Source of the DNA: Streptomyces sp. NRRL F-5727
Lineage (GTDB): Bacteria; Actinomycetota; Actinomycetes; Streptomycetales; Streptomycetaceae
Length of the DNA: 64,000 nt
Reading direction: 5' to 3'
NCBI RefSeq assembly: GCF_000719555.1
Contig: NZ_JOGX01000035.1
Coordinates: 1-64,000, forward strand
Shown here: piece after piece, positions 35,096 to 42,896 of the stretch
Layout: each line of letters begins with the position of its first letter
How positions within the stretch are numbered: position 1 is the stretch's first letter
Notes under the pieces: model-generated
What the model saw: the letters and a program-made list of their open reading frames with translations, nothing else
Told to the model about the DNA's origin: nothing
Databases searched by the model: none
Program-made: the position numbers and the translations under genes

Positions 35096-36400
35096 TCAGG
35101 CGGCGCCGGCGCGGGCCGCGTCGCGCGCCGGGTCGATCAGGGTGAAGGCGGCGACCGCGCCGAGCAGGAGCAGGACGGCGGACGCCACGACGGCGTTCTG
35201 GTAGCCGGCGGTGCCCTGGGCGTCGACCATGCGGCCCATGAGGGTCGGGGCGATCAGGCCCGCGGTGGTCACCACGGCGTTCATCGTGCCGAGGGCGCCG
35301 CCTCGCCGTGCGGCCGGGGCGAGTTCGGCGACGGTGGTGACCGCGACGGTCGCGAAGGAGCCGCCGAGGCCGCAGCCGGCGACGAGCAGCGCCGTCTTCG
35401 CTCCGGAGCCGTCGGCCAGGGGGACGGCGAGGAAGCACAGCGCGCCGACGAACAGCAGACCCGCGCCGACGCGGCCGCGCGCCCAGCGGCTGCCCACGCC
35501 GCGGCGCATCAGCCACCCGGTCAGCGCGGCCTGGCCGAGCAGCGCCACGGCGCCGAGCGCCCAGGGCGCCGCCACCAGGGTGCCGGCGGTCGCGGAGGAG
35601 TGGCCGAGGGCGTTCTTCAGGTAGGACGGCAGCCAGACCAGCATGAGGGCGACGCACCAGTAGCTGGCGAAGTACGCGGCGGTGGTGCCGATCCACGTAC
35701 GGCTGCCGAACACGCGCCGGTACGCGGGCCAGGCCCGGGACCCGGTGGACGCGGCCTTGCCGCCGTCGCTCTCGCGGAACCGGCCGTCCGCGCCGACGAC
35801 GTACCAGACCACGGCCCACACCAGGCCCACGCCCGCGACCACCCAGAGGGCGGAGCGCCAGCCGTGGTTCTGGATGACCCAGGTCAGCCCCGGGGCGGCG
35901 GTGATCACGCCCAGCGTGACGCCGAGGGTGACCAGGGCGCCGGGCAGATTGCGCCGGTCGTTGGGGAACCAGGCCAGCGCGGCCTGCTGGGCGACCGGGA
36001 AGGCGGGTCCCTCGGCGGCGCCGAGCACGATCCGGGTACCGATCAGGACGGCGAGTCCGCCGCCGAGCGCGGCGGGCACCTGGGCCACCGACCAGAGCAG
36101 CGCCATGGCCAGCAGCAGCCACTTCGCGGACACCCGGTCGGCCAGCAGGCCCACCACGACGGCGGCCACCGAGAACAGCAGGAAGAACGCGCTGTTCGCC
36201 AGCCCGAAGTCGGTCGCGGACAGACCCAGATCGGCCCGGATCTCGTCGGCCGCGAGACCGAACACCGCCTTGTCGGCGAAGTTGATCATCATGAAGACCA
36301 CGAGCATGCCGGTGACGACCCAGGCGCGGACGCCGGGGGTGCGGTCTGCCTGCGTGGGCCGTGCGAGCGGTGGTACGGCCGAGGTGTCGGCGGCGGTCAC
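35096..36400 (-). CDS. MFS transporter
   Basis: This 434-residue protein has 12 predicted membrane helices. VVGLLADRVSAKWLLLAM is the loop 2-3 motif, and RIVLGAAEGPAFPVAQQAALAWFPNDRRN is typical of the anion:cation symporter (ACS) branch that carries organic anions such as hexuronates, tartrate and phthalate. A GTG start is used, with GGAGG 5 bases upstream. As part of the TauD/ALDH/ligase cassette it probably imports the cassette's substrate. Confidence 0.86.
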   Translation of the reverse strand: MTAADTSAVPPLARPTQADRTPGVRAWVVTGMLVVFMMINFADKAVFGLAADEIRADLGLSATDFGLANSAFFLLFSVAAVVVGLLADRVSAKWLLLAMALLWSVAQVPAALGGGLAVLIGTRIVLGAAEGPAFPVAQQAALAWFPNDRRNLPGALVTLGVTLGVITAAPGLTWVIQNHGWRSALWVVAGVGLVWAVVWYVVGADGRFRESDGGKAASTGSRAWPAYRRVFGSRTWIGTTAAYFASYWCVALMLVWLPSYLKNALGHSSATAGTLVAAPWALGAVALLGQAALTGWLMRRGVGSRWARGRVGAGLLFVGALCFLAVPLADGSGAKTALLVAGCGLGGSFATVAVTTVAELAPAARRGGALGTMNAVVTTAGLIAPTLMGRMVDAQGTAGYQNAVVASAVLLLLGAVAAFTLIDPARDAARAGAA

Positions 36401-36451
36401 GGGAACCTCCGGGGAAGAGGGACGGCGCAGGCGGACGTGCGGGTGCCGCGC

Positions 36452-36517
36452 AGGGGGGGAGGGGAGGGAGCGACGGGGGAGTCGGGGGGAGTCAGGGGGA
36501 GTGAGAGGGGCGGCGGG
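36452..36517 (+). other. G-tract cluster between the TauD-like and MFS genes
   Basis: At least six runs of four or more G (for example in GGGGGAGTC and GGGGGGAGTC) lie within 66 bases on the plus strand. This is the template strand for these genes, and the cluster could form a G-quadruplex. Similar purine-rich runs fill the 33092-33161 gap. Confidence 0.45.
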
Positions 36518-36594
36518 TGGACCCGCTCGGAGCGCCGCACGCCCGGCCGGTGCCGGACGTGCGGCCGGTTCTCGCCGGGAGGTCGCTCCGCCGG

Positions 36595-37518
36595 TCAGGA
36601 GAGCGGCACGCCGGCGACGGCGATGCGCTCCATCACCCGGCGCTGCGGGTAGTAGTCGCTGATCGCGTAGTGCTGGACGGCGATGTTGTCCCAGATCGCG
36701 ATCGAGTCGGGCTGCCAGCGGAACCGCACCTGGTACTCGGGGATGCGGGCCTGGAGCACGAGCGCGTCGAGCAGTTCGCGGTTCTCCTCCTCCGACAGGC
36801 CGACGATGTGCGTGGTGAAGGGCTCGTTGACGTAGAGGAGCTTGCGGCCGGTCCGCGGGTGGCGGACGACGACGGGGTGTTCCACGGGCGGCAGGGACTG
36901 CCGGAAGCGGGCGATCTGCTCCTCGGTCATGACGGAGCCCCAGCTGGGCACCCAGTCGTGGACGGCGGTGAGGCCCTCGATCCGGGCCTTCGTCTCCTCG
37001 GAGAGGTTGTCGTACGCGGCGCCCATGTCCGCCCACATCGTGTCGCCGCCGGCCGGGGGCACTTCGACCGCGCGCAGGACGGATCCCTGGGCGGGGGCGG
37101 CCATGAAGGAGTGGTCGCTGTGCCAGATGTTCTCCTGGCCGACGGCCGTCGCGTCCTTGGCCAGCCGGGAGACGCCGACGGTCTCGCTCCGGGGGAAGAA
37201 GGGGTTCGCCTCGGGCGCGCCCCAGACGCCGGCGAGGGCGAGGTGGTGCTCGGGGGTGAAGTCCCGCTGGTCGCGGAAGAAGATCACCTTCCACTCCAGC
37301 AGGGCCTGGCGGAGTTCGGCGGCGAGCTCCTCGCCGATCCGCCCCGTGAGGTCCGCCCCGCTGATCTCGGCGCCGATGTGCGGGGTGAGCGGGGCGACGT
37401 GGAGGAGCCGGTACTCGGCGGGGGGCAGGCCCGGAGCCGTGCGCTCCAGTACGCGCCGCCCGTAGTGCAGCAGGGGCTTGTCGAGGACGGGCTGGGGGGT
37501 GGTTGCGGGCGTGGCCAT
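36595..37518 (-). CDS. TauD/TfdA-family Fe(II)/2-oxoglutarate dioxygenase
   Basis: The 307-residue enzyme has the iron-binding facial triad: His133-x-Asp135 in IWHSDHSF and His283 in VQHYAISDY, with the 2-oxoglutarate Arg in the PQRRVMER stretch just after. This family cleaves taurine, alkyl sulfates, 2,4-D or related ethers by hydroxylating the carbon next to the heteroatom and releasing an aldehyde. The aldehyde dehydrogenase, acyl-CoA ligase and MFS genes that follow on the same strand fit such a pathway. A TetR gene lies upstream and an AT-rich inverted repeat 56 bp before the start. Confidence 0.9.
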   Translation of the reverse strand: MATPATTPQPVLDKPLLHYGRRVLERTAPGLPPAEYRLLHVAPLTPHIGAEISGADLTGRIGEELAAELRQALLEWKVIFFRDQRDFTPEHHLALAGVWGAPEANPFFPRSETVGVSRLAKDATAVGQENIWHSDHSFMAAPAQGSVLRAVEVPPAGGDTMWADMGAAYDNLSEETKARIEGLTAVHDWVPSWGSVMTEEQIARFRQSLPPVEHPVVVRHPRTGRKLLYVNEPFTTHIVGLSEEENRELLDALVLQARIPEYQVRFRWQPDSIAIWDNIAVQHYAISDYYPQRRVMERIAVAGVPLS

Positions 37519-37573
37519 GGAATACCTCCGCGGTGACGACGGTGGCACCGGTGACGAACGACGGTGCCGCCGG

Positions 37574-37601
37574 GAATTCGTTACGGGGAGTATCGATATT
37601 C
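37574..37601. promoter_or_regulatory. AT-rich inverted repeat upstream of the TauD-like gene
   Basis: The arms GAATTCGTTAC and GTATCGATATTC are complementary with one extra base, separated by GGGGA. The motif lies between the TetR gene and its presumed target operon and is the best operator candidate there. Confidence 0.55.
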
Positions 37602-37666
37602 GGATGCGCGAGGGCAAGGGGTTCGCGCCCGTCGATTTCGGCGCCCCCTGGGAAGACCGTTTCCGG

Positions 37667-38269
37667 TCAGTTCTGCGCGGACACGGCGCGCGAGACGAGT
37701 GCGACCACCGTGTCCACCAGCGTGGCGTCGGGCGGTTCCATCTCTCCGACCAGGCGGAACACGAGCGGAGCGGCCACCATCGTGGCCACCGCGCGGACGT
37801 CGATGTCCGGCCGTACGTCGCCGCGGGCGATCCCCCGCTCCAGGATGTTCCGGGTCTCGCTCATGACGCGGGCGGAGTACTCCCCGTACGCGCCGCGCAC
37901 GGCGCCGGCCTCGGCCGCGGCCCCGATGACCCCGGCCATCAGCCGGTCGACCCCCGGTGCCCCGTACGCCGCGAGCCGGGTCTCCAGGACGATCCTCAGC
38001 TCCGCGCGGAAGTCCCCGAGGTCGGGGACGGACAGCGGGCCGACGCGGGACTCGGCCGCGGCGATCAGCAGGTCCTGTTTCGTGGGCCAGCGCCGGTAGA
38101 TCGCGGGCTTGCTGACCTCCGCCCGGAGGGCGACCGCGTCCATGGTGACGGCGCCCAGGCCCTTCTCCGCCACCAGGTCGACCACCGCGTCCAGCACCGC
38201 GCGGTCGACCCGCTCGTCCCGCGGCCGCCCCGGCCCCCGCCCCTCGTCCCGCACCCGCTTTCCCGCCAT
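37667..38269 (-). CDS. TetR-family regulator of the TauD cassette
   Basis: The 200-residue protein has the TetR helix-turn-helix VLDAVVDLVAEKGLGAVTMDAVALRAEVSKPAIYRRWPTKQDLLIAA and a C-terminal ligand-binding helical domain of the TetR_C_16/AcrR type. A basic N-terminal arm (MAGKRVRDEGRGPGRPRDERV) precedes it. It ends 148 bp before the TauD-like gene, with the same orientation; repression of that operon and release by its substrate is the simplest model. Confidence 0.87.
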   Translation of the reverse strand: MAGKRVRDEGRGPGRPRDERVDRAVLDAVVDLVAEKGLGAVTMDAVALRAEVSKPAIYRRWPTKQDLLIAAAESRVGPLSVPDLGDFRAELRIVLETRLAAYGAPGVDRLMAGVIGAAAEAGAVRGAYGEYSARVMSETRNILERGIARGDVRPDIDVRAVATMVAAPLVFRLVGEMEPPDATLVDTVVALVSRAVSAQN

Positions 38270-38444
38270 GTGCCGAGCGTACGGGCTCGCCCCGGGCCCC
38301 GTCCGCGCAGGGCGCCGGAGGTGACCGACGTACGGCCGCCCCAGCTCGACGGCCGGTGCGACAGCGGTTCAAGGGAGCCCCAAAAGACCTCGTGCATTCG
38401 GTAAACGGACGGGCGGTCGCGGGGGCCGGACCTACGTTCGTCCT

Positions 38445-39194
38445 GTGACCACTTCTTCGGAACGACCCGCATCCGGCGGCCCGCCCAGGGCCGCCGCCTC
38501 GCGCCGCGGGCTGCTGCGCACCGCCGTCGGCGGGGCCGCCGCCGTGACCGCCGGGGCCTGGGCCCTCGACGCCCCGGACGCGTCGGCTGCGCCCCGGCGG
38601 CGGCCCCGCCCCGCCACCCCCGAGGAGGCGCTGCGCGAGCTGAGCGCCGGCAACCGGCGGTGGCGGGCCTTCCGGGAGAAGCACCCGCACGAGACGCGTG
38701 CCGTCCGCAACGAGCTGGTGTCCGGCCAGCATCCGTTCGCGGTCGTCCTCGGCTGCATCGACTCCCGGGTCCCGCCGGAGCTCGTCTTCGACCAGGGCCT
38801 GGGCGACCTGATGACCGTCCGGTCGGCGGGCGAGGTCCTCGACGAGGCGGTGCTCGGCAGCGTGGCGTACGGGGTGCTGGAGCTCGACATCCCGCTCGTC
38901 ATGGTCCTCGGGCACCAGGCGTGCGGTGCGGTGTCCGCGGCCGTCCACGCGGACGAGACCGGTGCGACCCTGCCCGCGCACATCCAGTTCGTCGCCGAGC
39001 AGATCAAGCCCGCCATCGACCGCTCGCTGGAGGGCGCCGCCCGCATCGACGCCACCATCACCGCCCAGGTACGGCTCGTACGGGCGCGGCTCGCCGCCGA
39101 GCCCGATCTGGCCGCCAGGATCGCGGCGGGACGGCTCGCCGTCGTCGGCGCCCGCTACGAGCTGACCAGTCAGGCGGTGCACGCGATCGGCTGA
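38445..39194 (+). CDS. Exported beta-carbonic anhydrase
   Basis: This 249-residue protein has a twin-arginine-type signal (ASRRGLLRTAVGGAAAVTAGAWAL). The beta-carbonic anhydrase zinc site follows: Cys104 and Asp106-x-Arg108 in GCIDSRVPPE, then His157 and Cys160 in GHQACGAV. It interconverts CO2 and bicarbonate outside the cytoplasm. The GTG start has no ribosome site, but a TACGTT -10 box ends 6 bases before it, so the mRNA may be leaderless. Confidence 0.9.
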   Translation: MTTSSERPASGGPPRAAASRRGLLRTAVGGAAAVTAGAWALDAPDASAAPRRRPRPATPEEALRELSAGNRRWRAFREKHPHETRAVRNELVSGQHPFAVVLGCIDSRVPPELVFDQGLGDLMTVRSAGEVLDEAVLGSVAYGVLELDIPLVMVLGHQACGAVSAAVHADETGATLPAHIQFVAEQIKPAIDRSLEGAARIDATITAQVRLVRARLAAEPDLAARIAAGRLAVVGARYELTSQAVHAIG

Positions 39195-39310
39195 GACCCG
39201 TCTCCTCCCGGCCGCCTCGCGAGACCGGCCGTCCCCCCACGCGTACGAGCCCCGAGGGCGGGTAGGCGGTCTGGTGGGGAGGGCGCACGTGAGCGGGAAG
39301 GGGCGCGATC

Positions 39311-39757
39311 ATGAACGAGAGCGACGGAACCCCCCGCGTGGTCGTGGGCGTCGACGGCTCCTCTTCTTCGTACGCCGCCTTGCGGTGGGCCGTCCGCCAC
39401 GCCGAGCGGACCGGGGCGAGGCTGGAGGTCGTCGGCGTCTACGACGTCCCCGGCGCGACCGGGTGGTCCGCGCCGCCCGTGGACGCCGCCTTCGACGAGC
39501 AGCAGGCCCGGGAGGCGCTGGCCGAGGAGCTGCGCTCCGTGCTGACCGCGGGCGACGCGACACCGCCGCTGGAACAGCGCGTGGTCCGGGGCAACCCCGC
39601 CGAGGTGCTCGTCGAGGCGTCGGTCGGCGCCGAGCTGCTCGTGGTCGGCAGCCGGGGCAGGGGCGGCTTCGCCGCCCTGCTCCTCGGCTCGGTCAGCCAG
39701 CAGTGCGCCACGCACGCCTCCTGCCCCGTCGTGATCGTCCGCGAGGACATCGTCTGA
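39311..39757 (+). CDS. Universal stress protein, single domain
   Basis: The 148-residue Usp begins VVVGVDGSSSSYAALRWAVRHA and has the ATP loop G-x2-G-x9-G-S in GSRGRGGFAALLLGS. It is a typical nucleotide-binding UspA dimer of unknown target. It starts after a GGGAAGGGGCG ribosome-site region, and a small hypothetical gene follows 33 bp later, probably in the same transcript. Confidence 0.9.
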   Translation: MNESDGTPRVVVGVDGSSSSYAALRWAVRHAERTGARLEVVGVYDVPGATGWSAPPVDAAFDEQQAREALAEELRSVLTAGDATPPLEQRVVRGNPAEVLVEASVGAELLVVGSRGRGGFAALLLGSVSQQCATHASCPVVIVREDIV

Positions 39758-39790
39758 CCTGCCCGTACCGCACCCGCGGAGGTGGATCCC

Positions 39791-40057
39791 ATGAACGTGA
39801 CGACCTCCTTCCTCAGACTCCCCGACGGGCACCTCCTGCTCCCCGCCGCGGAGGTGACCGACCTCCTTCGGCGGCTCGCCGCCGTCTGGATCGAGTCCGC
39901 CGAGTCGGACGACTCGGGTCTCGCGCCGGACACCGTCGCCGCCCTCGTGGGAGCGCTGACCGAGGTCGCCGACAACATCGACGCCGAGTGCATCGCCCTC
40001 ATGCCCGTGCGCGAAGGCCCGGTGCGCGAAGGCCCGGTGCGCGAGGACCAGGACTGA
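39791..40057 (+). CDS. Small hypothetical protein with C-terminal VREGP repeats
   Basis: The 88-residue protein starts MNVTTSFLRLPDGHLLLPAAEVTDLLRRLAAVW behind GGAGG at 8 bases. It is acidic and helical, and ends VREGPVREGPVREDQD, made by a 15-bp tandem repeat. No family recognised. It lies between a stress protein and Ku in the same direction (40 bp to Ku), which hints at a stress or DNA-repair context only. Confidence 0.55.
   Translation: MNVTTSFLRLPDGHLLLPAAEVTDLLRRLAAVWIESAESDDSGLAPDTVAALVGALTEVADNIDAECIALMPVREGPVREGPVREDQD
40007..40045. repeat. 15-bp tandem repeat
   Basis: GTGCGCGAAGGCCCG is repeated exactly twice and then partly, encoding VREGP. It keeps frame at the end of the gene. 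Confidence 0.75.
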
Positions 40058-40097
40058 CGCGGAGCGGCCGGCGGCGAGCCGAGGAGGCGGAGCGGAG

Positions 40098-41036
40098 ATG
40101 GCACGGCCGGTGTGGAAGGGCAGTCTCGCCTTCGGCCTCGTCAGTCTGCCGGTCGGGCTCTACACGGCGACGGACCACCACACCATCCGCTTCCACCAGC
40201 TCCAGCGCGGCACCTCGGACCGGATCCGCAACCGCCGGGTGAACGAGCGCACCGGCGAGGAGGTCGACCTCGACGACATCGTCAAGGGCTACGACACCGG
40301 GGACGAGTACGTCCTCGTCGAACCCGGCGACCTCGACGACATCGCGCCCGGCCGCTCCAAGGTCCTGGAGATCAGCGGCTTCGTCGACCTCGACGAGGTC
40401 GATCCGATCTTCTTCGACCGGACCTACTACCTCGGCCCCGCCGACAAGGAGCACGGCAAGATCTACCGGCTCCTCGAACAGGCCCTCGCCCGCGCCCACC
40501 GGGCCGGCATCGCCACCTTCGTCATGCGGCAGCGCGAGTACCTGGTCGCGGTCAAGGCCGAGAACGGGCTGCTGACCTGCCACACCCTGCACTGGGCCGA
40601 CGAGATCCGCGATCCGCGCGAGGAGATCGACACCCTGCCCGGCCGGCCGAGGACCACCGAGAAGGAGCGGAGGACGGCCGCGCAGCTCATCGACGCGATG
40701 GCGATCGACTGGGACCCCGACGCCTACCACGACACCTTCCGGGAGAAGGTCGCCGCCCTCATCGAGGCCAGGAAGTCCGGCGAGACCGTGGAGAAGGCCG
40801 AACCCCCGTCGGAGTCCACGAACGTCGTCGACCTCATGGACGCCCTGCGCGCCAGCGTGCGCGGCGCCCGGGGCGGCGAGCGGGGCCGCACCGGGCGCCG
40901 CGGCGGCGACCGCCCGAACGTCGCGGACCTCGGGGACCTCACGAAGTCCGAGCTGTACGACCGGGCCGCCGACGCCGGTATCCGGGGCCGGTCCTCCATG
41001 ACCCGCGACGAGCTCATCGAGGCCCTCGCCGCATGA
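40098..41036 (+). CDS. ku: Non-homologous end-joining protein Ku
   Basis: This 312-residue bacterial Ku begins ARPVWKGSLAFGLVSLPVGLYTAT, the family signature, and contains YYLGPADKEHGKIYRLLEQAL and the core beta-barrel that forms a homodimeric ring on DNA ends. After a basic linker (RGARGGERGRTGRRGGDRP) comes a short SAP/Rho-N-like helical domain, LTKSELYDRAADAGIRGRSSMTRDELIEALA, of the kind that binds DNA or LigD. The stop overlaps the topoisomerase IB homologue gene by 4 bases (ATGA). No ligD is in the window. Confidence 0.95.
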   Translation: MARPVWKGSLAFGLVSLPVGLYTATDHHTIRFHQLQRGTSDRIRNRRVNERTGEEVDLDDIVKGYDTGDEYVLVEPGDLDDIAPGRSKVLEISGFVDLDEVDPIFFDRTYYLGPADKEHGKIYRLLEQALARAHRAGIATFVMRQREYLVAVKAENGLLTCHTLHWADEIRDPREEIDTLPGRPRTTEKERRTAAQLIDAMAIDWDPDAYHDTFREKVAALIEARKSGETVEKAEPPSESTNVVDLMDALRASVRGARGGERGRTGRRGGDRPNVADLGDLTKSELYDRAADAGIRGRSSMTRDELIEALAA

Positions 41037-42049
41037 GCCCGCGGCTCAGGACGAGCGATCCGGACCGGCCGGGCTGGCGCCGGGTCCGGCACGGCCGCGG
41101 GTTCCGCTACCTCGACGCCGCCGGCGCCCCCCTCGGCGCGGAGGACCGGGCCCGGGTCGTCGCGCTCGTGATCCCTCCGGCCTGGCGGGACGTCTGGATC
41201 TGCCCCTGGCCCAACGGGCACATCCAGGCCGTCGGGACGGACGCGGCCGGCCGGCGGCAGTACCTGTACCACGAGGAGTTCCGGCGCCGGCAGGAGGAGG
41301 CGAAGCACGCGCACGTGCGGGAGGCGGCCCGCGGGCTGCCCCGGCTGCGCCGGGCCGTCGCCCGCGACCTCGACCTGCGCGGACTCTGCCGGGACCGGGT
41401 GCTCGCCTGCGCGGCGCGCCTCCTCGACCTCGGCTTCTTCCGGATCGGCGGCGAACGCCACCTGCGGGACAACGCCTCGTACGGCCTCACGACCCTGCGG
41501 CGCGAGCACGCCACCTGCGCGGGCGGGGAGATCTGCCTTCGCTATCCGGCGAAGTCGGGCCGCCGGCAGCACCGCACCCTCGTGGACGAGCCCACCTACC
41601 GGGTCGTCCGCGCCCTGCTGGCCCGGCGCGGCGGCGGCCGGCGCCTCTTCGCGTACTGGGAGGGCGGCGCCTGGCACGACCTGCGGGCCGAGGAGCTCAA
41701 CGCCTACCTGCGGGAGAACGCCGGGCGGCCCCTCACGGCCAAGGACTTCCGCACCTGGCACGCCACCGTCCTCGCCGCCGTCGCGCTCGCCGTCTCGGCG
41801 CCGGTGGCGGACGGGACCCGCACGGCGCGCGCGAAGGCGGTCCGCCGGGCCGTCCACGAGGTCAGCGAGTACCTCGGCAACACGCCGGCGGTCTGCCGGG
41901 CCTCCTCCATCGACCCGCTCGTCATCGAACGCTTCGAGGAGGGCGTCACCGTCGCCGCCGCCCTGCGCCGCCTGGGCGAGGACGGCGGCTACGGCCAGCC
42001 GGCCACCCGCGGGGCGGTGGAGCGCGCGGTCCTGCGCCTCCTGACCTGA
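41033..42049 (+). CDS. DNA topoisomerase IB homologue with Tyr-to-Ser change at the active site
   Basis: The 338-residue protein matches poxvirus-type bacterial topoisomerase IB over its full length. The N-terminal domain has WICPWPNGHIQAVGTDAAGRRQYLYH. The catalytic residues Arg137 (FRIGGERH), Lys174 (YPAKSG), Arg240 (KDFRTWH) and Asn283 (LGNTPAV) are all present and nearly co-numbered with the Deinococcus enzyme. The nucleophile should lie nine residues after that Asn. Here this is Ser292 (codon TCC at 41906-41908) in CRASSIDP, where relatives have Tyr. Covalent DNA cleavage is thus probably lost. It is co-translated with Ku, which suggests a structural role on DNA. Confidence 0.85.
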   Translation: MSPRLRTSDPDRPGWRRVRHGRGFRYLDAAGAPLGAEDRARVVALVIPPAWRDVWICPWPNGHIQAVGTDAAGRRQYLYHEEFRRRQEEAKHAHVREAARGLPRLRRAVARDLDLRGLCRDRVLACAARLLDLGFFRIGGERHLRDNASYGLTTLRREHATCAGGEICLRYPAKSGRRQHRTLVDEPTYRVVRALLARRGGGRRLFAYWEGGAWHDLRAEELNAYLRENAGRPLTAKDFRTWHATVLAAVALAVSAPVADGTRTARAKAVRRAVHEVSEYLGNTPAVCRASSIDPLVIERFEEGVTVAAALRRLGEDGGYGQPATRGAVERAVLRLLT

Positions 42050-42083
42050 GGAACCCCGGCGCCGGCGAGCCGGAGCGGGGCGG

Positions 42084-42731
42084 TCAGAGCGCGTCCGCCG
42101 CGGTCCGCAGGTCGGCGACCAGACCCGCGTACATCTCCTCGCGGCGCGGGGACCGCAGGACGGCGGAGGGGTGCACGGTGGCGAGGACCCGGGTGCCGTT
42201 CCCGTCGCCGGGCAGCGGCCTCGGCACACCCCGGTCGGTGCCGACACGGAAGGACGGGCCGAGCAGCGCGCGGCCCGCGGTCGCCCCCAGGGTGACCACC
42301 AACTCGGGCGAGACCAGCCGGAGTTCCGCCAGGAGCCAGGGGCGGCAGGCGAGCGTCTCGCGCAGGCTCGGCGCCTTGTGGATGCGGCGCTTGCCGGTCT
42401 CCTCGCGGGTGAACTTGAAGTGCTTGACCGCGTTGGTGACGTACAGGTCGTCCTCGTCGATCCCCGCCTCGGCCAGGGCGCGGAAGAGCAGCCGGCCGGC
42501 GGGCCCGACGAAGGGGGCGCCCTCCCGGTCCTCCTGGTCGCCGGGCTGCTCGCCGACCAGCATCAGCCGTGCGCCCGACCCGCCCCGGCCGAAGACGGTC
42601 CCGGTCGCGTCGCGGTGCAGCGGGCAGCCCCAGCATCCGGCCGCGGCCTTCCGGTGTGCCGGGAGCCCACCCCGGTCCGGCAGAAAGGGCGTGGCGTCGT
42701 ACGCGGCCTCCCGCCCCTCGGCACCGCCCAT
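42084..42731 (-). CDS. udgX: UdgX-type uracil-DNA glycosylase
   Basis: The 215-residue protein has motif A GEQPGDQEDREGAPFVGPAG, the UdgX-specific R-loop KRRIHKAPS with His118, which in Mycobacterium UdgX forms a covalent bond to the abasic site after uracil removal, and the late motif HPSAVLR. Cys33, Cys36 and Cys129 fit three iron-sulfur ligands. His104 (NAVKHFKF) sits where family-4 enzymes carry the fourth Cys. The start ATG is followed by a normal UDG N-terminus. It lies opposite Ku and the topoisomerase homologue, making a repair island. Confidence 0.9.
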   Translation of the reverse strand: MGGAEGREAAYDATPFLPDRGGLPAHRKAAAGCWGCPLHRDATGTVFGRGGSGARLMLVGEQPGDQEDREGAPFVGPAGRLLFRALAEAGIDEDDLYVTNAVKHFKFTREETGKRRIHKAPSLRETLACRPWLLAELRLVSPELVVTLGATAGRALLGPSFRVGTDRGVPRPLPGDGNGTRVLATVHPSAVLRSPRREEMYAGLVADLRTAADAL

Positions 42732-42896
42732 CGCGCACCTCCTCGCCGCGGCCCGCGACCCGGCATCCGGCGGCGCCGCCGACGTGCCCGCGTCTGCCCC
42801 CGCCGGCCCGCCCGAAACCCCGGCCGCGGCGGCGGTACGGCCTCGGCATGGCGGGCCCGGGGGCGGGTAGTCGCGCGCCGAGGCGAGGAGCCCGCG

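Noticed and set aside
33162..36122. A 986-residue minus-strand frame covering ALDH and part of the MFS gene
   Set aside because: Upstream of the ATG at 34991 the translation is a shadow of the MFS gene, which is read in a different frame; no fusion protein is supported.
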